Part shown: in pieces, positions 14,017 to 22,132 of the stretch
Layout: every line of letters begins with the position of its first letter
Position numbering within the stretch: the first letter of the stretch is position 1
Assembly: GCF_004138215.1 (NCBI RefSeq)
Contig: NZ_RYYS01000063.1
Coordinates: forward strand, 1-49,135
Source of the DNA: Anaerophilus nitritigenes
GTDB taxonomy: Bacteria > Bacillota > Clostridia > Peptostreptococcales > Thermotaleaceae
DNA: 49,135 nt
Direction of reading: 5' to 3'
Translations under genes and position numbers: made by a program
Notes under the pieces: model-generated
What the model saw: the letters and a program-made list of their open reading frames with translations, nothing else
Databases searched by the model: none
Told to the model about the DNA's origin: nothing

Positions 14017-14703
14017 TTATTTTCTCATGCTATTTGGAGCTAAATTGAGCATTTGCTCTTTTGGTACAAAAATATAATTTTCTGGTACTCTTCCTACAAT
14101 AATAGTTTCTGCAACTGGTATAGAAGTTTCTACCATAGCAGGATTTGAAGAAAAAGGAACAATAATTCTCACTTGTGTTCTTACTACAAGATAAATCTTA
14201 TGTCTTGTTTGATTAATTCCAGATTGTTCAAATTCCGTCTTAAAATTTACATTTACCATTCCAATGGGGGTAACATTAATATTAATTCTAGGACCATATT
14301 TTGCAAGAATTTGACTTTCAAACACTGTACCTAGGGGAACACTAACATTAGATGTTTTGATTTGACGAATATTATCTTGAACAGTTAAAGCTACTTCGGA
14401 GGCAATTTTATTCATCATGATGGTATTAGCCTGCATCATAGTCACATTTCCTTCATTATCTGTTCTTATAGAAATCAAATCCTGATATTTAATATCTTCA
14501 GAGATTTTAGAATTTACCGATTCATTAATAGCTCTTGTTGCAATTTCTCTTGCCTTTACTTCTGCTATTGCTAAAAAAGCAGGCTTAATTTTTGTGTCAA
14601 TTAATAAAAATCCATATATAAGTACTAAAAAAATAAGTATGATACTTATAAACACTTTTAAGCTGCCTTTCATTTTTTTATGACCGTATCTTCTGTAACG
14701 CAA
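14017..14703 (-). CDS. yunB: sporulation protein YunB
   Basis: 228 residues from TTG 14703 behind GAAGGGGGTGATTT; the longer frame from 14784 is rejected because the SD would be internal. Short basic N-terminus (LRYRRYGHKKMKGSL), one membrane helix (about 18-38), then an extracytoplasmic domain with the family sequence KIKPAFLAIAEVKAREIATR and the VPLGTVFESQILAKYGPRI motif. YunB is needed for efficient sporulation in Bacillus, made in the mother cell under sigma E. Divergent from a DUF2642 gene, which may also be sporulation-linked. Confidence 0.9.
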   Translation of the reverse strand: MRYRRYGHKKMKGSLKVFISIILIFLVLIYGFLLIDTKIKPAFLAIAEVKAREIATRAINESVNSKISEDIKYQDLISIRTDNEGNVTMMQANTIMMNKIASEVALTVQDNIRQIKTSNVSVPLGTVFESQILAKYGPRININVTPIGMVNVNFKTEFEQSGINQTRHKIYLVVRTQVRIIVPFSSNPAMVETSIPVAETIIVGRVPENYIFVPKEQMLNLAPNSMRK

Positions 14704-14839
14704 AAAATCACCCCCTTCATATATAAATATGATAAAGGTGAGTGATTTAGTGATTATTTTTATTAGTTCAAAATAATGTAACAAATATATTTTTAATACA
14801 TACTCTAATATTAATCAAAAATAAAGGAGGATCTTAATA

Positions 14840-15091
14840 ATGTATTTTAGCCATATGATAAATCCTAATACATTTCCTATTCAAACTTGCTCTTTAGTTG
14901 ATCCCTATGTAGTTCAGACTTTACAAACCATAATTGGAAAAAGAATAATTGTAGATACAGTCAGAGGAGTTGTTCAGGGAGTGCTAATAGATGTAAAACC
15001 TGATCATGTCGTCTTAAAAGAACTTGATGATGATGAACCAACTTTTGTTCGTATTCAGCAAATTGTTTTTATAATGCCTATTCCTAAATAA
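14840..15091 (+). CDS. DUF2642 (YuzF-like) protein
   Basis: 83 residues, ATG 14840 behind AAAGGAGGATC. The core LIDVKPDHVVLKELDDDEPT with VRIQQIVFIMP is a small Sm-like beta-barrel pattern typical of DUF2642. Family members in Bacillus are annotated YuzF or spore-coat related; function is not established. Divergent from yunB and ended by a strong terminator. Confidence 0.75.
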   Translation: MYFSHMINPNTFPIQTCSLVDPYVVQTLQTIIGKRIIVDTVRGVVQGVLIDVKPDHVVLKELDDDEPTFVRIQQIVFIMPIPK

Positions 15092-15113
15092 AAATATATT
15101 TTTCTATAAATCA

Positions 15114-15159
15114 AAAATCACCCCCTTCTTATCTAAACATATTTCTTTGGGGTGATTTT
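15114..15159. terminator. bidirectional terminator between DUF2642 gene and TrmB-family regulator
   Basis: Eleven-base perfect arms AAAATCACCCC (15114-15124) and GGGGTGATTTT (15149-15159) with a 24-base loop, T run on each strand. It serves two convergent genes. Confidence 0.8.
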
Positions 15160-15176
15160 CCCATACAAGCTATTTT

Positions 15177-16010
15177 TTATTTAAACTTTTTAAATTCTTC
15201 TTCTGTAAAAGCAAAGTATTCCTTTCTTACATGATCTAAAAATTTTTCATATTCTTCTCTTTGTTTTATATCCAATTGATTGGCATAAAGATTCACCATC
15301 AAATCATGAACAACATAATCTTCACTCATATCTACAAAATCAGGATCTTTTGCCCATGTAATTTGACTGTCTTCTCCTCTAGATATAATTCCATATAATA
15401 CATGAATCCCATCCACTGTAACTGTCATATATCTTTCTTTTTTTTCTGACAGATGTCTTTCTATTCTTCTATGAGTTACTAACTGTTCATAAGGATTATT
15501 TCTTCCAAAATACATCCCTCTTAACACAACTCCTCTTTGAATGGCATCATTTAATGCTTGTGAAATATCATTGATTTCTTCTTCCCATATAGAAAGTACA
15601 ATACGCCTTTTTGCATCATGAATCAATAAATTTAAAAAATCAATAATCTTATCTCTTCCTTGAATCACTATTAATTTATGATCATTTTCTTCTTTTAGAT
15701 AAACTTTTTTAGAATATTCCTCAATATGATAAAATATGCTATCAAAACTCTTTTTAAACTTACCAATCAATAATTTTGGATCTAGAGGTTTATATACACT
15801 CATAGTATCTTCCATTTGTTCAAATACTAATTGTTTATTCTTTAAACTATCTAATACCTCATAGATTCTTGATCTGGGGATACCCGATGTTTTACTTAAT
15901 GTATACCCATTGACTGGATATTCTTCTAAAAGACTTAAATATGCCTTTGCTTCATACTCTGTTAATCCTAAATTTTTTAAATCTTCAACAATCAATAGAG
16001 CATCATTCAT
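15177..16010 (-). CDS. TrmB-family transcriptional regulator
   Basis: 277 residues. N-terminal winged helix of the TrmB type: LKNLGLTEYEAKAYLSLLEE, NGYTLSKTSGIPRSRIYEVL (about 10-55), then a coiled-coil and a C-terminal PLD-like effector domain (LIVIQGRDKIIDFLNLLIHD). TrmB proteins sense sugars or other small molecules. It is the last gene of azlC-azlD-trmB (17 bases after azlD), so it is the candidate regulator of the branched-chain amino-acid exporter, probably through the repeats at 17077-17098. That link is inference. Confidence 0.9.
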   Translation of the reverse strand: MNDALLIVEDLKNLGLTEYEAKAYLSLLEEYPVNGYTLSKTSGIPRSRIYEVLDSLKNKQLVFEQMEDTMSVYKPLDPKLLIGKFKKSFDSIFYHIEEYSKKVYLKEENDHKLIVIQGRDKIIDFLNLLIHDAKRRIVLSIWEEEINDISQALNDAIQRGVVLRGMYFGRNNPYEQLVTHRRIERHLSEKKERYMTVTVDGIHVLYGIISRGEDSQITWAKDPDFVDMSEDYVVHDLMVNLYANQLDIKQREEYEKFLDHVRKEYFAFTEEEFKKFK

Positions 16011-16027
16011 ATTATACCCACCTATCT

Positions 16028-16345
16028 TTATCCTGTATGAACTAAAATAACTATAAATGTTACAAAAATTGAACCTAATATAGGTATAATTATACCCCCT
16101 TTATGCCATACATATATAGCTGCAAATCCAATTCCTAGTATGGATGCCTGGGGTATACTAGGAGTCGTATAAAATACATCAGGAATTAGAAGTGCTCCTA
16201 AAGCTGTATAGGGAATTAATTTTAAAAATTTATTTAGCTTAGTAGGTATTTTTTCTTTAGAAAGGATAAAAAATGGAATTAATTTAGGTATATACGTAAC
16301 GATCATCATTCCTACAATCAATAGAATATAATTATTCATCTCCAT
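16028..16345 (-). CDS. azlD: branched-chain amino acid transport protein AzlD
   Basis: 105 residues, about three to four membrane helices, with PKLIPFFILSKEKIPTKLNK and the FLKLIPYTALGALLIPDVFY motif characteristic of AzlD. Overlaps the 3' end of azlC by 14 bases, implying coupled translation. AzlD is the small subunit that works with AzlC in export of branched-chain amino acids (and analogues such as azaleucine). Confidence 0.93.
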   Translation of the reverse strand: MEMNNYILLIVGMMIVTYIPKLIPFFILSKEKIPTKLNKFLKLIPYTALGALLIPDVFYTTPSIPQASILGIGFAAIYVWHKGGIIIPILGSIFVTFIVILVHTG

Positions 16346-17045
16346 TCACTTCCTCTTCTTTTAATAAACATGAACCTAATAAAGATATAGAAATAATACT
16401 TACTATTAAAGTCCATCCTGGGGGCAAAGTTGTTAATTTTTTTAATAAAGTATTGACTAAACCTGACAAACCAATTAAAAATGTAATCAATTTAGACTTT
16501 TTAGCTTCTGGTATTAAAATAGCTATAAACATAGCATACAAAGCTATACCCATACTATCTTTTATATTCTCTGGCAGTATTCCTCCTAACCAGTATCCCA
16601 TAACTGTACCTGTTACCCAAGAAAAATATCCCAAAAATTGTAATGGCAACATAAACTCTTTTGTAATTTCTTCATGCTTAAATGATGCTATTGAAAAAAT
16701 TTCATCTGTTACACCAAATGCAATAACTGGAATCCATTTTTTAATAGCATCTGTCATCTTTGTAGCAAGTGATGCACTCATTAAAAAATAACGAAAATTT
16801 ACTAATAAGGTTGTTACTATAATTTCTCCTATTCCTACCCCTAAAGTCAATAAATTTAAAGCTATAAATTGACTTGCTCCTCCAAACACAAAAACAGATA
16901 TTAAAAAACTATCCTTCATGGAGATTCCTACTGTCTTTGATAAAATTCCAAATGCCATAGCAATTGGAAAATATCCTATAAAAATAGGCACTCCTGCCAT
17001 AACTCCATCTCTTAGGCTTAGCTTTTTTATGCATTGTGCTTGCAT
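16332..17045 (-). CDS. azlC: branched-chain amino acid permease AzlC
   Basis: 237 residues from ATG 17045 (MQAQCIKKLSLRDGVMAGVP); GTGGGAGGAC precedes it, whereas the upstream in-frame ATG at 17066 would put the SD inside. About seven to eight membrane helices; the family segments GVPIFIGYFPIAMAFGILSK and FGGASQFIALNLL are clear. Large subunit of the AzlCD exporter. First gene of a three-gene operon with a near-consensus promoter. Confidence 0.95.
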   Translation of the reverse strand: MQAQCIKKLSLRDGVMAGVPIFIGYFPIAMAFGILSKTVGISMKDSFLISVFVFGGASQFIALNLLTLGVGIGEIIVTTLLVNFRYFLMSASLATKMTDAIKKWIPVIAFGVTDEIFSIASFKHEEITKEFMLPLQFLGYFSWVTGTVMGYWLGGILPENIKDSMGIALYAMFIAILIPEAKKSKLITFLIGLSGLVNTLLKKLTTLPPGWTLIVSIISISLLGSCLLKEEEVNGDE

Positions 17046-17076
17046 ATAGTCCTCCCACCTCTTCATATATTTAAGT

Positions 17077-17138
17077 AGTAACTACTACAGTAACTACTCC
17101 CTAATAATCATTATAGTAATTATTTCAAAAAGTGTCAA
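17077..17138 (-). promoter_or_regulatory. azlCD-trmB promoter with tandem operator repeat
   Basis: Minus strand: perfect -35 TTGACA (17138-17133), 17-base spacer and perfect -10 TATAAT (17115-17110). Directly downstream, AGTAACTACT occurs twice (17077-17086 and 17089-17098, plus strand) and the first copy is part of the palindrome AGTAGT-A-ACTACT. The repeats lie at roughly +5 to +26. A strong promoter plus an overlapping repeat suggests repression, most simply by the operon's own TrmB-family protein. Confidence 0.75.
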
Positions 17139-17214
17139 TTTAAAGAATGATGGGCACATTTTAAAATTTTGTAAATAGATTGAATATTCATTTTTATTTA
17201 TTCTATCTCCAACA

Positions 17215-17249
17215 AAAATCACCCTATTCACATATAAATGGGTGATTTT
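17215..17249. terminator. terminator after gene 17265-18296
   Basis: AAAATCACCC (17215-17224) and GGGTGATTTT (17240-17249), 15-base loop, T run on the minus strand. Confidence 0.75.
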
Positions 17250-17264
17250 ATTAAATATTAAATA

Positions 17265-18296
17265 TCAAATTTCAATTTTTATGATTTCTTCTGGAATTTT
17301 CTTAAACCATGAAAACAATTCCACATCAATATTACCCTTAAAATCTTTTTCTACTGGTTTAATCTTACACAATCGACTCTGAAATCCATTGCTTCCAAGT
17401 TCTCTATCTGATTTAAAAAACATGATAGAACATGAAGAAGATTTCTGTACTGGTCTATCATCTAAATATTTCTTAGAATAGAAATTAAGCTGTATATCAT
17501 CTTCTGTTTCATATTCAAGCATTGCTAAATTCATTCCTTTGGGACAATTTTTCTCAATCACATCTAAATATCCTTCTTTCATCTCCTTAACTTGTTCCTC
17601 TGACAAAACTTTCATCATTTCCTTTTCAAATGTATTCTCTACTTCTTCCCAAACATCATAATGCTCTATCTTGTCAATATAAAAAATTCGATTTTTCTTT
17701 TCGATAGAATCATAAAAGTAAAACTTGTTTCCTCTTTCTATTTCACCAAATTCAAGGCATATTGGCTGATTGATTAGTACCTCTTTAAAATCTTCACTAA
17801 CCGTTAAAGTAATATCTAATTTCTTTGAATAATCTATTTTAGGAAATTCTTCATTTTCTTTTTGCTCATAAGCTGCAATCACTATATCATCCAAATGGAC
17901 TTCATTCCAATTTGTTGTATCTATTCCCTTTTCTATAAAATGCTGTAGCTTCATATACCCTTCATAATCCCTTACATACCCTGCACTCGAAGAAATAAAT
18001 TTCATCTTTTGGTTTTGAATAATTATTTCAGATATATAAATATTTATATCATTCATTCCTTCTCTCATATGATTCATCATTTCATCTTTGTTTGTCCTAC
18101 TTTCTATTCTTTCTTCTTCATATATTTCTTCATCAACACAGCAAGGCTTTTGATACATGACCCATAATACACTTTTATGATCTTCTAAAGTAATAGAAAG
18201 TAAATGTACATCAATTCCTCTAATATTTACTATTTTATTTATAAAAATTTCTTTTTTAGGTAAAATCATATTTTTCTTTAAATTTTTTAAAAACAT
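17265..18296 (-). CDS. hypothetical protein, 343 aa
   Basis: ATG 18296 behind AAGGAGATAGTGT. A soluble, strongly acidic protein without a signal peptide or membrane helix. There is a Cys-Cys-Val-Asp-Glu stretch (QKPCCVDEEIYEEERIE) near residue 51 and an ASAGYV-like turn in the middle. Single gene with its own terminator. No family recognised. It begins the stretch of poorly conserved genes to 22132. Confidence 0.6.
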   Translation of the reverse strand: MFLKNLKKNMILPKKEIFINKIVNIRGIDVHLLSITLEDHKSVLWVMYQKPCCVDEEIYEEERIESRTNKDEMMNHMREGMNDINIYISEIIIQNQKMKFISSSAGYVRDYEGYMKLQHFIEKGIDTTNWNEVHLDDIVIAAYEQKENEEFPKIDYSKKLDITLTVSEDFKEVLINQPICLEFGEIERGNKFYFYDSIEKKNRIFYIDKIEHYDVWEEVENTFEKEMMKVLSEEQVKEMKEGYLDVIEKNCPKGMNLAMLEYETEDDIQLNFYSKKYLDDRPVQKSSSCSIMFFKSDRELGSNGFQSRLCKIKPVEKDFKGNIDVELFSWFKKIPEEIIKIEI

Positions 18297-18371
18297 ACAC
18301 TATCTCCTTTGTATACTAAGCTCTTTTTTCATCCCCATTTGCCTTCCCCTCATGATTTTATATAAAAATAT

Positions 18372-18806
18372 CTATAATAACCTATAAATCTGATATCCAA
18401 TATAATAAAATACCTCTCTTGCCAAGAATAATAGTTTGCTTTTTAATGTTATATATTTGCTTGTAGGTGTAGGAGAAAAATAAGCTTTGAATCCATAATC
18501 TTTTGCCATTAACATAGCTCTTTTCATATGCAACGGATCACTAACTAAGATAACACTAGAAATTTCATTATTTTTTGCAATTTTAGTAGCATAAAGTATA
18601 TTTTCTTGAGTGATTCTAGATTGTTCTTCTATTAAAATATCTTTACTAGGAACTAAATTTTTTATTGCATAATTTCTTGCTACCATCGATTATGAAATTT
18701 TATTATTTTCTCCTTTTCCACCAGTAAAAATTAACTTATCAACATACTTATTTTTGTATAACCAAATTCCATGTTTAATTCTTTCTTCAAAAACTGGTGA
18801 TGTAAG
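18372..18806 (-). pseudogene. DUF218 (YdcF/SanA/ElyC-type) gene, 5'-truncated and with a nonsense codon
   Basis: The frame reads LTSPVFEERIKHGIWLYKN, KLIFTGGKGENNKIS, stop, SMVARNYAIKNLVPSKDILI, then QENILYATKIAKNNEISSVI and LVSDPLHMKRAMLMAKDYGF, the core of DUF218 membrane proteins. A TAA stands where the family has Glu (KISE/D..VA), and everything before SPVFEERI (the N-terminal helix and first DUF218 strand) is missing. The remaining open part is 104 residues from ATG 18686. Related proteins act in cell-envelope barrier or vancomycin-exclusion functions. This copy should be inactive. Confidence 0.85.
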
Positions 18807-18918
18807 AACAAAAAGATATTCCTTTAAATGCTAATGTAATTATTCCGATTATTATCAGCTCATATATTATAATCATATTTTTATATATCCATGTTAACTT
18901 TTTTATTTTTTCCTTCAT
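18787..18918 (-). pseudogene. 5' fragment of a paralogue of the 21328-21963 gene, joined to the DUF218 remnant
   Basis: Reads MKEKIKKLTWIYKNMIIIYE followed by LIIIGIITLAFKGISF, against MKKLIWIYKNMIIVYG and LVLIGVIILSFQGISF at the start of the gene at 21963. DNA similarity covers about 110 bases including the upstream SD (AAGGAAAAA). It breaks off near 18806, where the DUF218 frame takes over. A deletion that joined two genes is the simplest explanation. Confidence 0.75.
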
Positions 18919-18919
18919 T

Positions 18920-19642
18920 CTACTTCAATACCCATCTTTTGCTTTGATGTACTAAATATCCTTGAAATTTTGCTTTTGCTTTATGTATTTTTAAATCATT
19001 ATACATCAGATCCATATCTGTAAATTTACCTATTGTATGAATAGGAATCCAAATACTTCTCTGATCTTTATATGTTTTGTATACTTCTATCAACAATCCA
19101 TCCTCAGACAACTTTAATAGTTTTTCTTTCAAATTAGATTCCATATCTACTAATTTTCTTTTTCTTAACTTTAATATAGAATTTTTAATAACCTTCTCAA
19201 GTACATGCCCAAATTCTTCTATATCCTTACAATAAATCTTCCCATACCAACCATCATCATGAGCACAATAAGCAAATCTATTATTCAGTTTTTCAAAAAA
19301 TGGAGTTTTCAACGGTTTATACATATGAGCTAAATATAGTACTTCTGCTATGTCTTGTTTACTTAATTCATCTAGATTTTTTTCATCTTCAAAATCTACC
19401 CAGCAAAAGTCTCCATAATTATAAACCTCTTCTTTTGCTAGTTCTAAAACTTCTTCATCCTTTACATATTGAAATCCTGTTGGATAATGAAAATCTCCTA
19501 AATATTCATGTTTTAAAAGCAATATATGATCAATTGGATTAGGTAAATAATTGATAAAATCACGAAATTCTATACCATAAAAAACAAATGTTTTCTCATC
19601 TATATTTCCATTTATATAAATAATTTCTCTTAATCTTCTCAT
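18920..19642 (-). CDS. conserved protein of unknown function (often named 'oxalate:formate antiporter' in error)
   Basis: 240 residues, ATG 19642. Characteristic segments: YINGNIDEKTFVFYGIEFRD, LLLKHEYLGDFHYPTGFQYV, NYGDFCWVDFEDEKNLDEL, LNNRFAYCAHDDGWYGKIYC. I recognise these from a Bacillus/Clostridium family carrying that transporter name, but this protein is soluble with no membrane helices. Function unknown. It ends two bases from the start of the gene-fragment at 18918. A terminator lies upstream at 19668. Confidence 0.8.
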   Translation of the reverse strand: MRRLREIIYINGNIDEKTFVFYGIEFRDFINYLPNPIDHILLLKHEYLGDFHYPTGFQYVKDEEVLELAKEEVYNYGDFCWVDFEDEKNLDELSKQDIAEVLYLAHMYKPLKTPFFEKLNNRFAYCAHDDGWYGKIYCKDIEEFGHVLEKVIKNSILKLRKRKLVDMESNLKEKLLKLSEDGLLIEVYKTYKDQRSIWIPIHTIGKFTDMDLMYNDLKIHKAKAKFQGYLVHQSKRWVLK

Positions 19643-19667
19643 TTTCTTTCCCCTACTTTCTAAAAAA

Positions 19668-19687
19668 ACATCTACTCCTGTAGATGT
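19668..19687. terminator. terminator after the YbaK remnant
   Basis: ACATCTAC-TCCT-GTAGATGT; on the minus strand it is followed by TTTTTTT, so it ends leftward transcription before the gene at 19642. Confidence 0.8.
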
Positions 19688-19690
19688 CTT

Positions 19691-19942
19691 TTAAATCTTT
19701 ATGTCCCCTGTGCTACACCTTGACTTATAGACAAATATCCAATCATCTCCTTTTGTAACAATCAAAATACTTCTATCTTTTAATTTAAAAGCCATCGTTT
19801 TTGCAATCAGTTTTGGTTCTATTCCATGAGCATTTGCTGCTAATTCTACTGTTGCAGTACTTTTATCCATTTCATACGTTTTAAAGTTTAAATTTTTTTC
19901 CTCAAAAAATTTTTTAACACTCTCCAAAGAAATTTTCTTCAT
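19691..19942 (-). pseudogene. truncated YbaK/EbsC-type aminoacyl-tRNA deacylase
   Basis: The first 66 residues match the YbaK family: SLESVKKFFEEKNLNFKTYE, STATVELAANAHGIEPKLIA, KTMAFKLKDRSILIVTKGD. After KGD the similarity stops and 17 unrelated residues lead to the stop; intact family members are about 150-160 residues. The lost half contains much of the substrate pocket. The sequence right after the break includes CACAGGGGACA. YbaK proteins hydrolyse mischarged Cys-tRNAPro. Probably non-functional. Confidence 0.8.
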
Positions 19943-19964
19943 CTCCTAAAATTTTTGTACATTA

Positions 19965-20219
19965 TTATAATACATCTTTTGCTCTATGTACATCTTCTAC
20001 TTTTACATAAATATGATATGTACTTACTCTTTTTTTGTTGATTCCTATACTTACCTCTATTCCGCTCATATGATCATTATTTATTTTTGTCCTTACTTCA
20101 ATTTGATACTGTTCAAGTATACCTTTTATTTTTGCATATTGTCCTACATCCTGGGTAGTATATATGTTTTTCCACTGATTCTTCAAAAATAAATTTTTAA
20201 ATATTCTTTTAAATATCAT
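19965..20219 (-). CDS. small DUF2007-like protein (84 aa)
   Basis: ATG 20219 behind TAGGAGGAGTAAAAA. KNIYTTQDVGQYAKIKGILE, then QIEVRTKINNDHMSG and STYHIYVKVEDVHRAKDVL give the beta-alpha-beta...beta-alpha pattern of DUF2007 'putative signal-transducing' proteins, whose last helix typically reads like xxDxERAxEIL. A basic N-terminus (FKRIFKNLFLKNQWK) may contact membrane or nucleic acid. Assignment by pattern only. Confidence 0.55.
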   Translation of the reverse strand: MIFKRIFKNLFLKNQWKNIYTTQDVGQYAKIKGILEQYQIEVRTKINNDHMSGIEVSIGINKKRVSTYHIYVKVEDVHRAKDVL

Positions 20220-20281
20220 TTTTTACTCCTCCTATACTCAAGAGTTTACTTCTTTATTTTCCATTCCTTTAAATACTACTT

Positions 20282-21208
20282 CTAAATAATCTTGTTTATA
20301 ATTTCTTGAGCAATATTCACTTTATAATATCTTCTTACTAAAAAAGATTGTTCAAATGAATAAGTACAAAATACTACATAACCATCTTCATATATATCTA
20401 ATGATGCAAAATTTCCTCCATCATCTAACCAAAACGTTCCCATCATATAATAATCTAGCTTTTCATTCCTTTTGATACAATTTAATGCCTCTACTCCTTT
20501 AATACTTTTTAGTGCGTTTTTATTGATTTGACTAACGATTTTTTCTATAAAAATATCATCATAGATAGTTTTGTCATTTTCATCTTTTTCATTTGAACCT
20601 CTTTTTTGTGCATATACTTTAGAAATTCCTATACTTGAAGGTTTTTTTATTTCTTTTAAGTCTTCTCCTCCTACTGTAGTATAAATAAAAGGCATAGTAC
20701 TCCATTCTAAAAATACAACAAATATTACTATATTGACATATTTTAAAATTCTTATCATCTTATTTTTCTTTTTTTCTTCTTCTGTCATTTCTTTAGTATC
20801 TTTTATATCTTTATATACCATCCCCCCTATTCCTATGATCGTTAATAACAAATAAGATCCTATAAAAAAATAATAGGATAAATTCAATGAATATTCATTA
20901 GATAACAATACTCTATGTGCAGTAATTATAAATACAACAACATTTACTCCTTGAATCATCCATATTATATTTAAAAGCCTACTACATTCTTTTTTATTAA
21001 TTATTTTCTGATAACTCATAGATGGAATCATAAAAAAAGATAATGCACAAAATAATATAAAAGCTATATCAGATAAATCCTTATTTATATTTGACTCTTT
21101 CCCTAATAAAATTACACATAAGCTACCTATAGAAAGTATAATAATGATCTTTTCAATAAAGCTTTTTTGTTTGAATTTATATATAATGGATTCTTCTTCA
21201 TTCATCAT
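20282..21208 (-). CDS. membrane protein of unknown function, 308 aa
   Basis: ATG 21208 (or 21205) after AAAGGGGGGGGAT. Five or so membrane helices in the first half (about 18-37, 45-62, 78-97, 108-130, 150-172), a cytoplasmic loop rich in Lys/Glu (KEMTEEEKKKNKM), then an approximately 130-residue soluble domain ending in beta-rich SFEQSFLVRRYYKVNIAQEI. No family recognised. It and the next gene (21328) look like accessory envelope proteins. Confidence 0.6.
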   Translation of the reverse strand: MMNEEESIIYKFKQKSFIEKIIIILSIGSLCVILLGKESNINKDLSDIAFILFCALSFFMIPSMSYQKIINKKECSRLLNIIWMIQGVNVVVFIITAHRVLLSNEYSLNLSYYFFIGSYLLLTIIGIGGMVYKDIKDTKEMTEEEKKKNKMIRILKYVNIVIFVVFLEWSTMPFIYTTVGGEDLKEIKKPSSIGISKVYAQKRGSNEKDENDKTIYDDIFIEKIVSQINKNALKSIKGVEALNCIKRNEKLDYYMMGTFWLDDGGNFASLDIYEDGYVVFCTYSFEQSFLVRRYYKVNIAQEIINKII

Positions 21209-21327
21209 ATCCCCCCCCTTTAGTGATAAAAAAATATATAAAATTAATCTAATTCAACTTTTTTAGTTTTAATACAAAATACTTCTTATTCGTAATAATA
21301 GAAAGTTCATTTTCCTTATTAAAATTA

Positions 21328-21963
21328 TTATTCTATTTTTATAACTTTATCTTTTATTTGAATAGAATTATTATCTATCCATCTTATATAAGGCTTGTCA
21401 TTCCATGGTCCTATATAAATATTATCTTGTGTTTTAAATAATCCTAAATAAGTTTTTTCCAAAATTACTTTTACTCCTCCACCTATTGCCCCAAGATCTA
21501 CAGATACTACCATAATCCTCTTTGTCTTATCATAAGAATAATAAGTCCTTTCTATTTTTTCCTCTCTAAAATCATCAAACATAGTAGTAATGGAGAATAC
21601 TACTATACCTATAAGAATTATAAAAATATAAAATATCACATAAATTATTTTTTCATCTTCTTTTTTTAAAATTAATATAAACATCATTAAAATAATGGGA
21701 ATAATTAGTAGCTTGTCTATAAATAATAGTAATATAGAAAGTATGGGTAATATAAAGATACAAATTTTATGAATTATATTATTTTTATTAAAATAAACAG
21801 ATTTTAATGTAATTATAGATAAAACAAAATACAAACCGTAACAAATATATTTAAAATCTTGGGAATAAAAAGATATTCCTTGAAAAGATAATATAATTAC
21901 GCCTATCAATACAAGCCCATATACTATAATCATATTCTTATATATCCATATTAGCTTTTTCAT
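21328..21963 (-). CDS. membrane protein, DUF5412-like, 211 aa
   Basis: ATG 21963 behind AAAGGATGAAGGAAAA. Four to five membrane helices (to about residue 130) and a C-terminal outside domain with YYSYDKTKRIMVVSVDLGAI and GPWNDKPYIRWIDNNSIQI, a pattern seen in DUF5412-type proteins. A paralogous 5' fragment exists at 18787-18918, so this family was present in at least two copies here. Function unknown. Confidence 0.6.
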   Translation of the reverse strand: MKKLIWIYKNMIIVYGLVLIGVIILSFQGISFYSQDFKYICYGLYFVLSIITLKSVYFNKNNIIHKICIFILPILSILLLFIDKLLIIPIILMMFILILKKEDEKIIYVIFYIFIILIGIVVFSITTMFDDFREEKIERTYYSYDKTKRIMVVSVDLGAIGGGVKVILEKTYLGLFKTQDNIYIGPWNDKPYIRWIDNNSIQIKDKVIKIE

Positions 21964-22132
21964 TTTTCCTTCATCCTTTAATGTTTATTCCATTTTCAGA
22001 TATTATTTTTTTAAAAAATTGTATTTTAACTTCTTCTATGAATATTTCTGATCATTTTAGCAACCCCTTAATTTACTTTTAATAAACCAATAAAAAACTC
22101 CTAAATTATCTCCATTTTACTTCAATCTCCCT
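21964..22132 (-). other. intergenic stretch with gene remnants
   Basis: No intact gene. Two short minus-strand frames closed by stops have protein-like composition: NGDNLGVFYWFIKSKLRGC and a frame ending FIEEVKIQFFKKIISENG. They look like 3' ends of decayed genes, in keeping with the pseudogenes nearby. Too short to identify. Confidence 0.35.

Noticed and set aside
14704-14784. N-terminal extension of YunB
   Set aside because: Would place the GGGGGTGA Shine-Dalgarno inside the gene; TTG 14703 is well placed after it.
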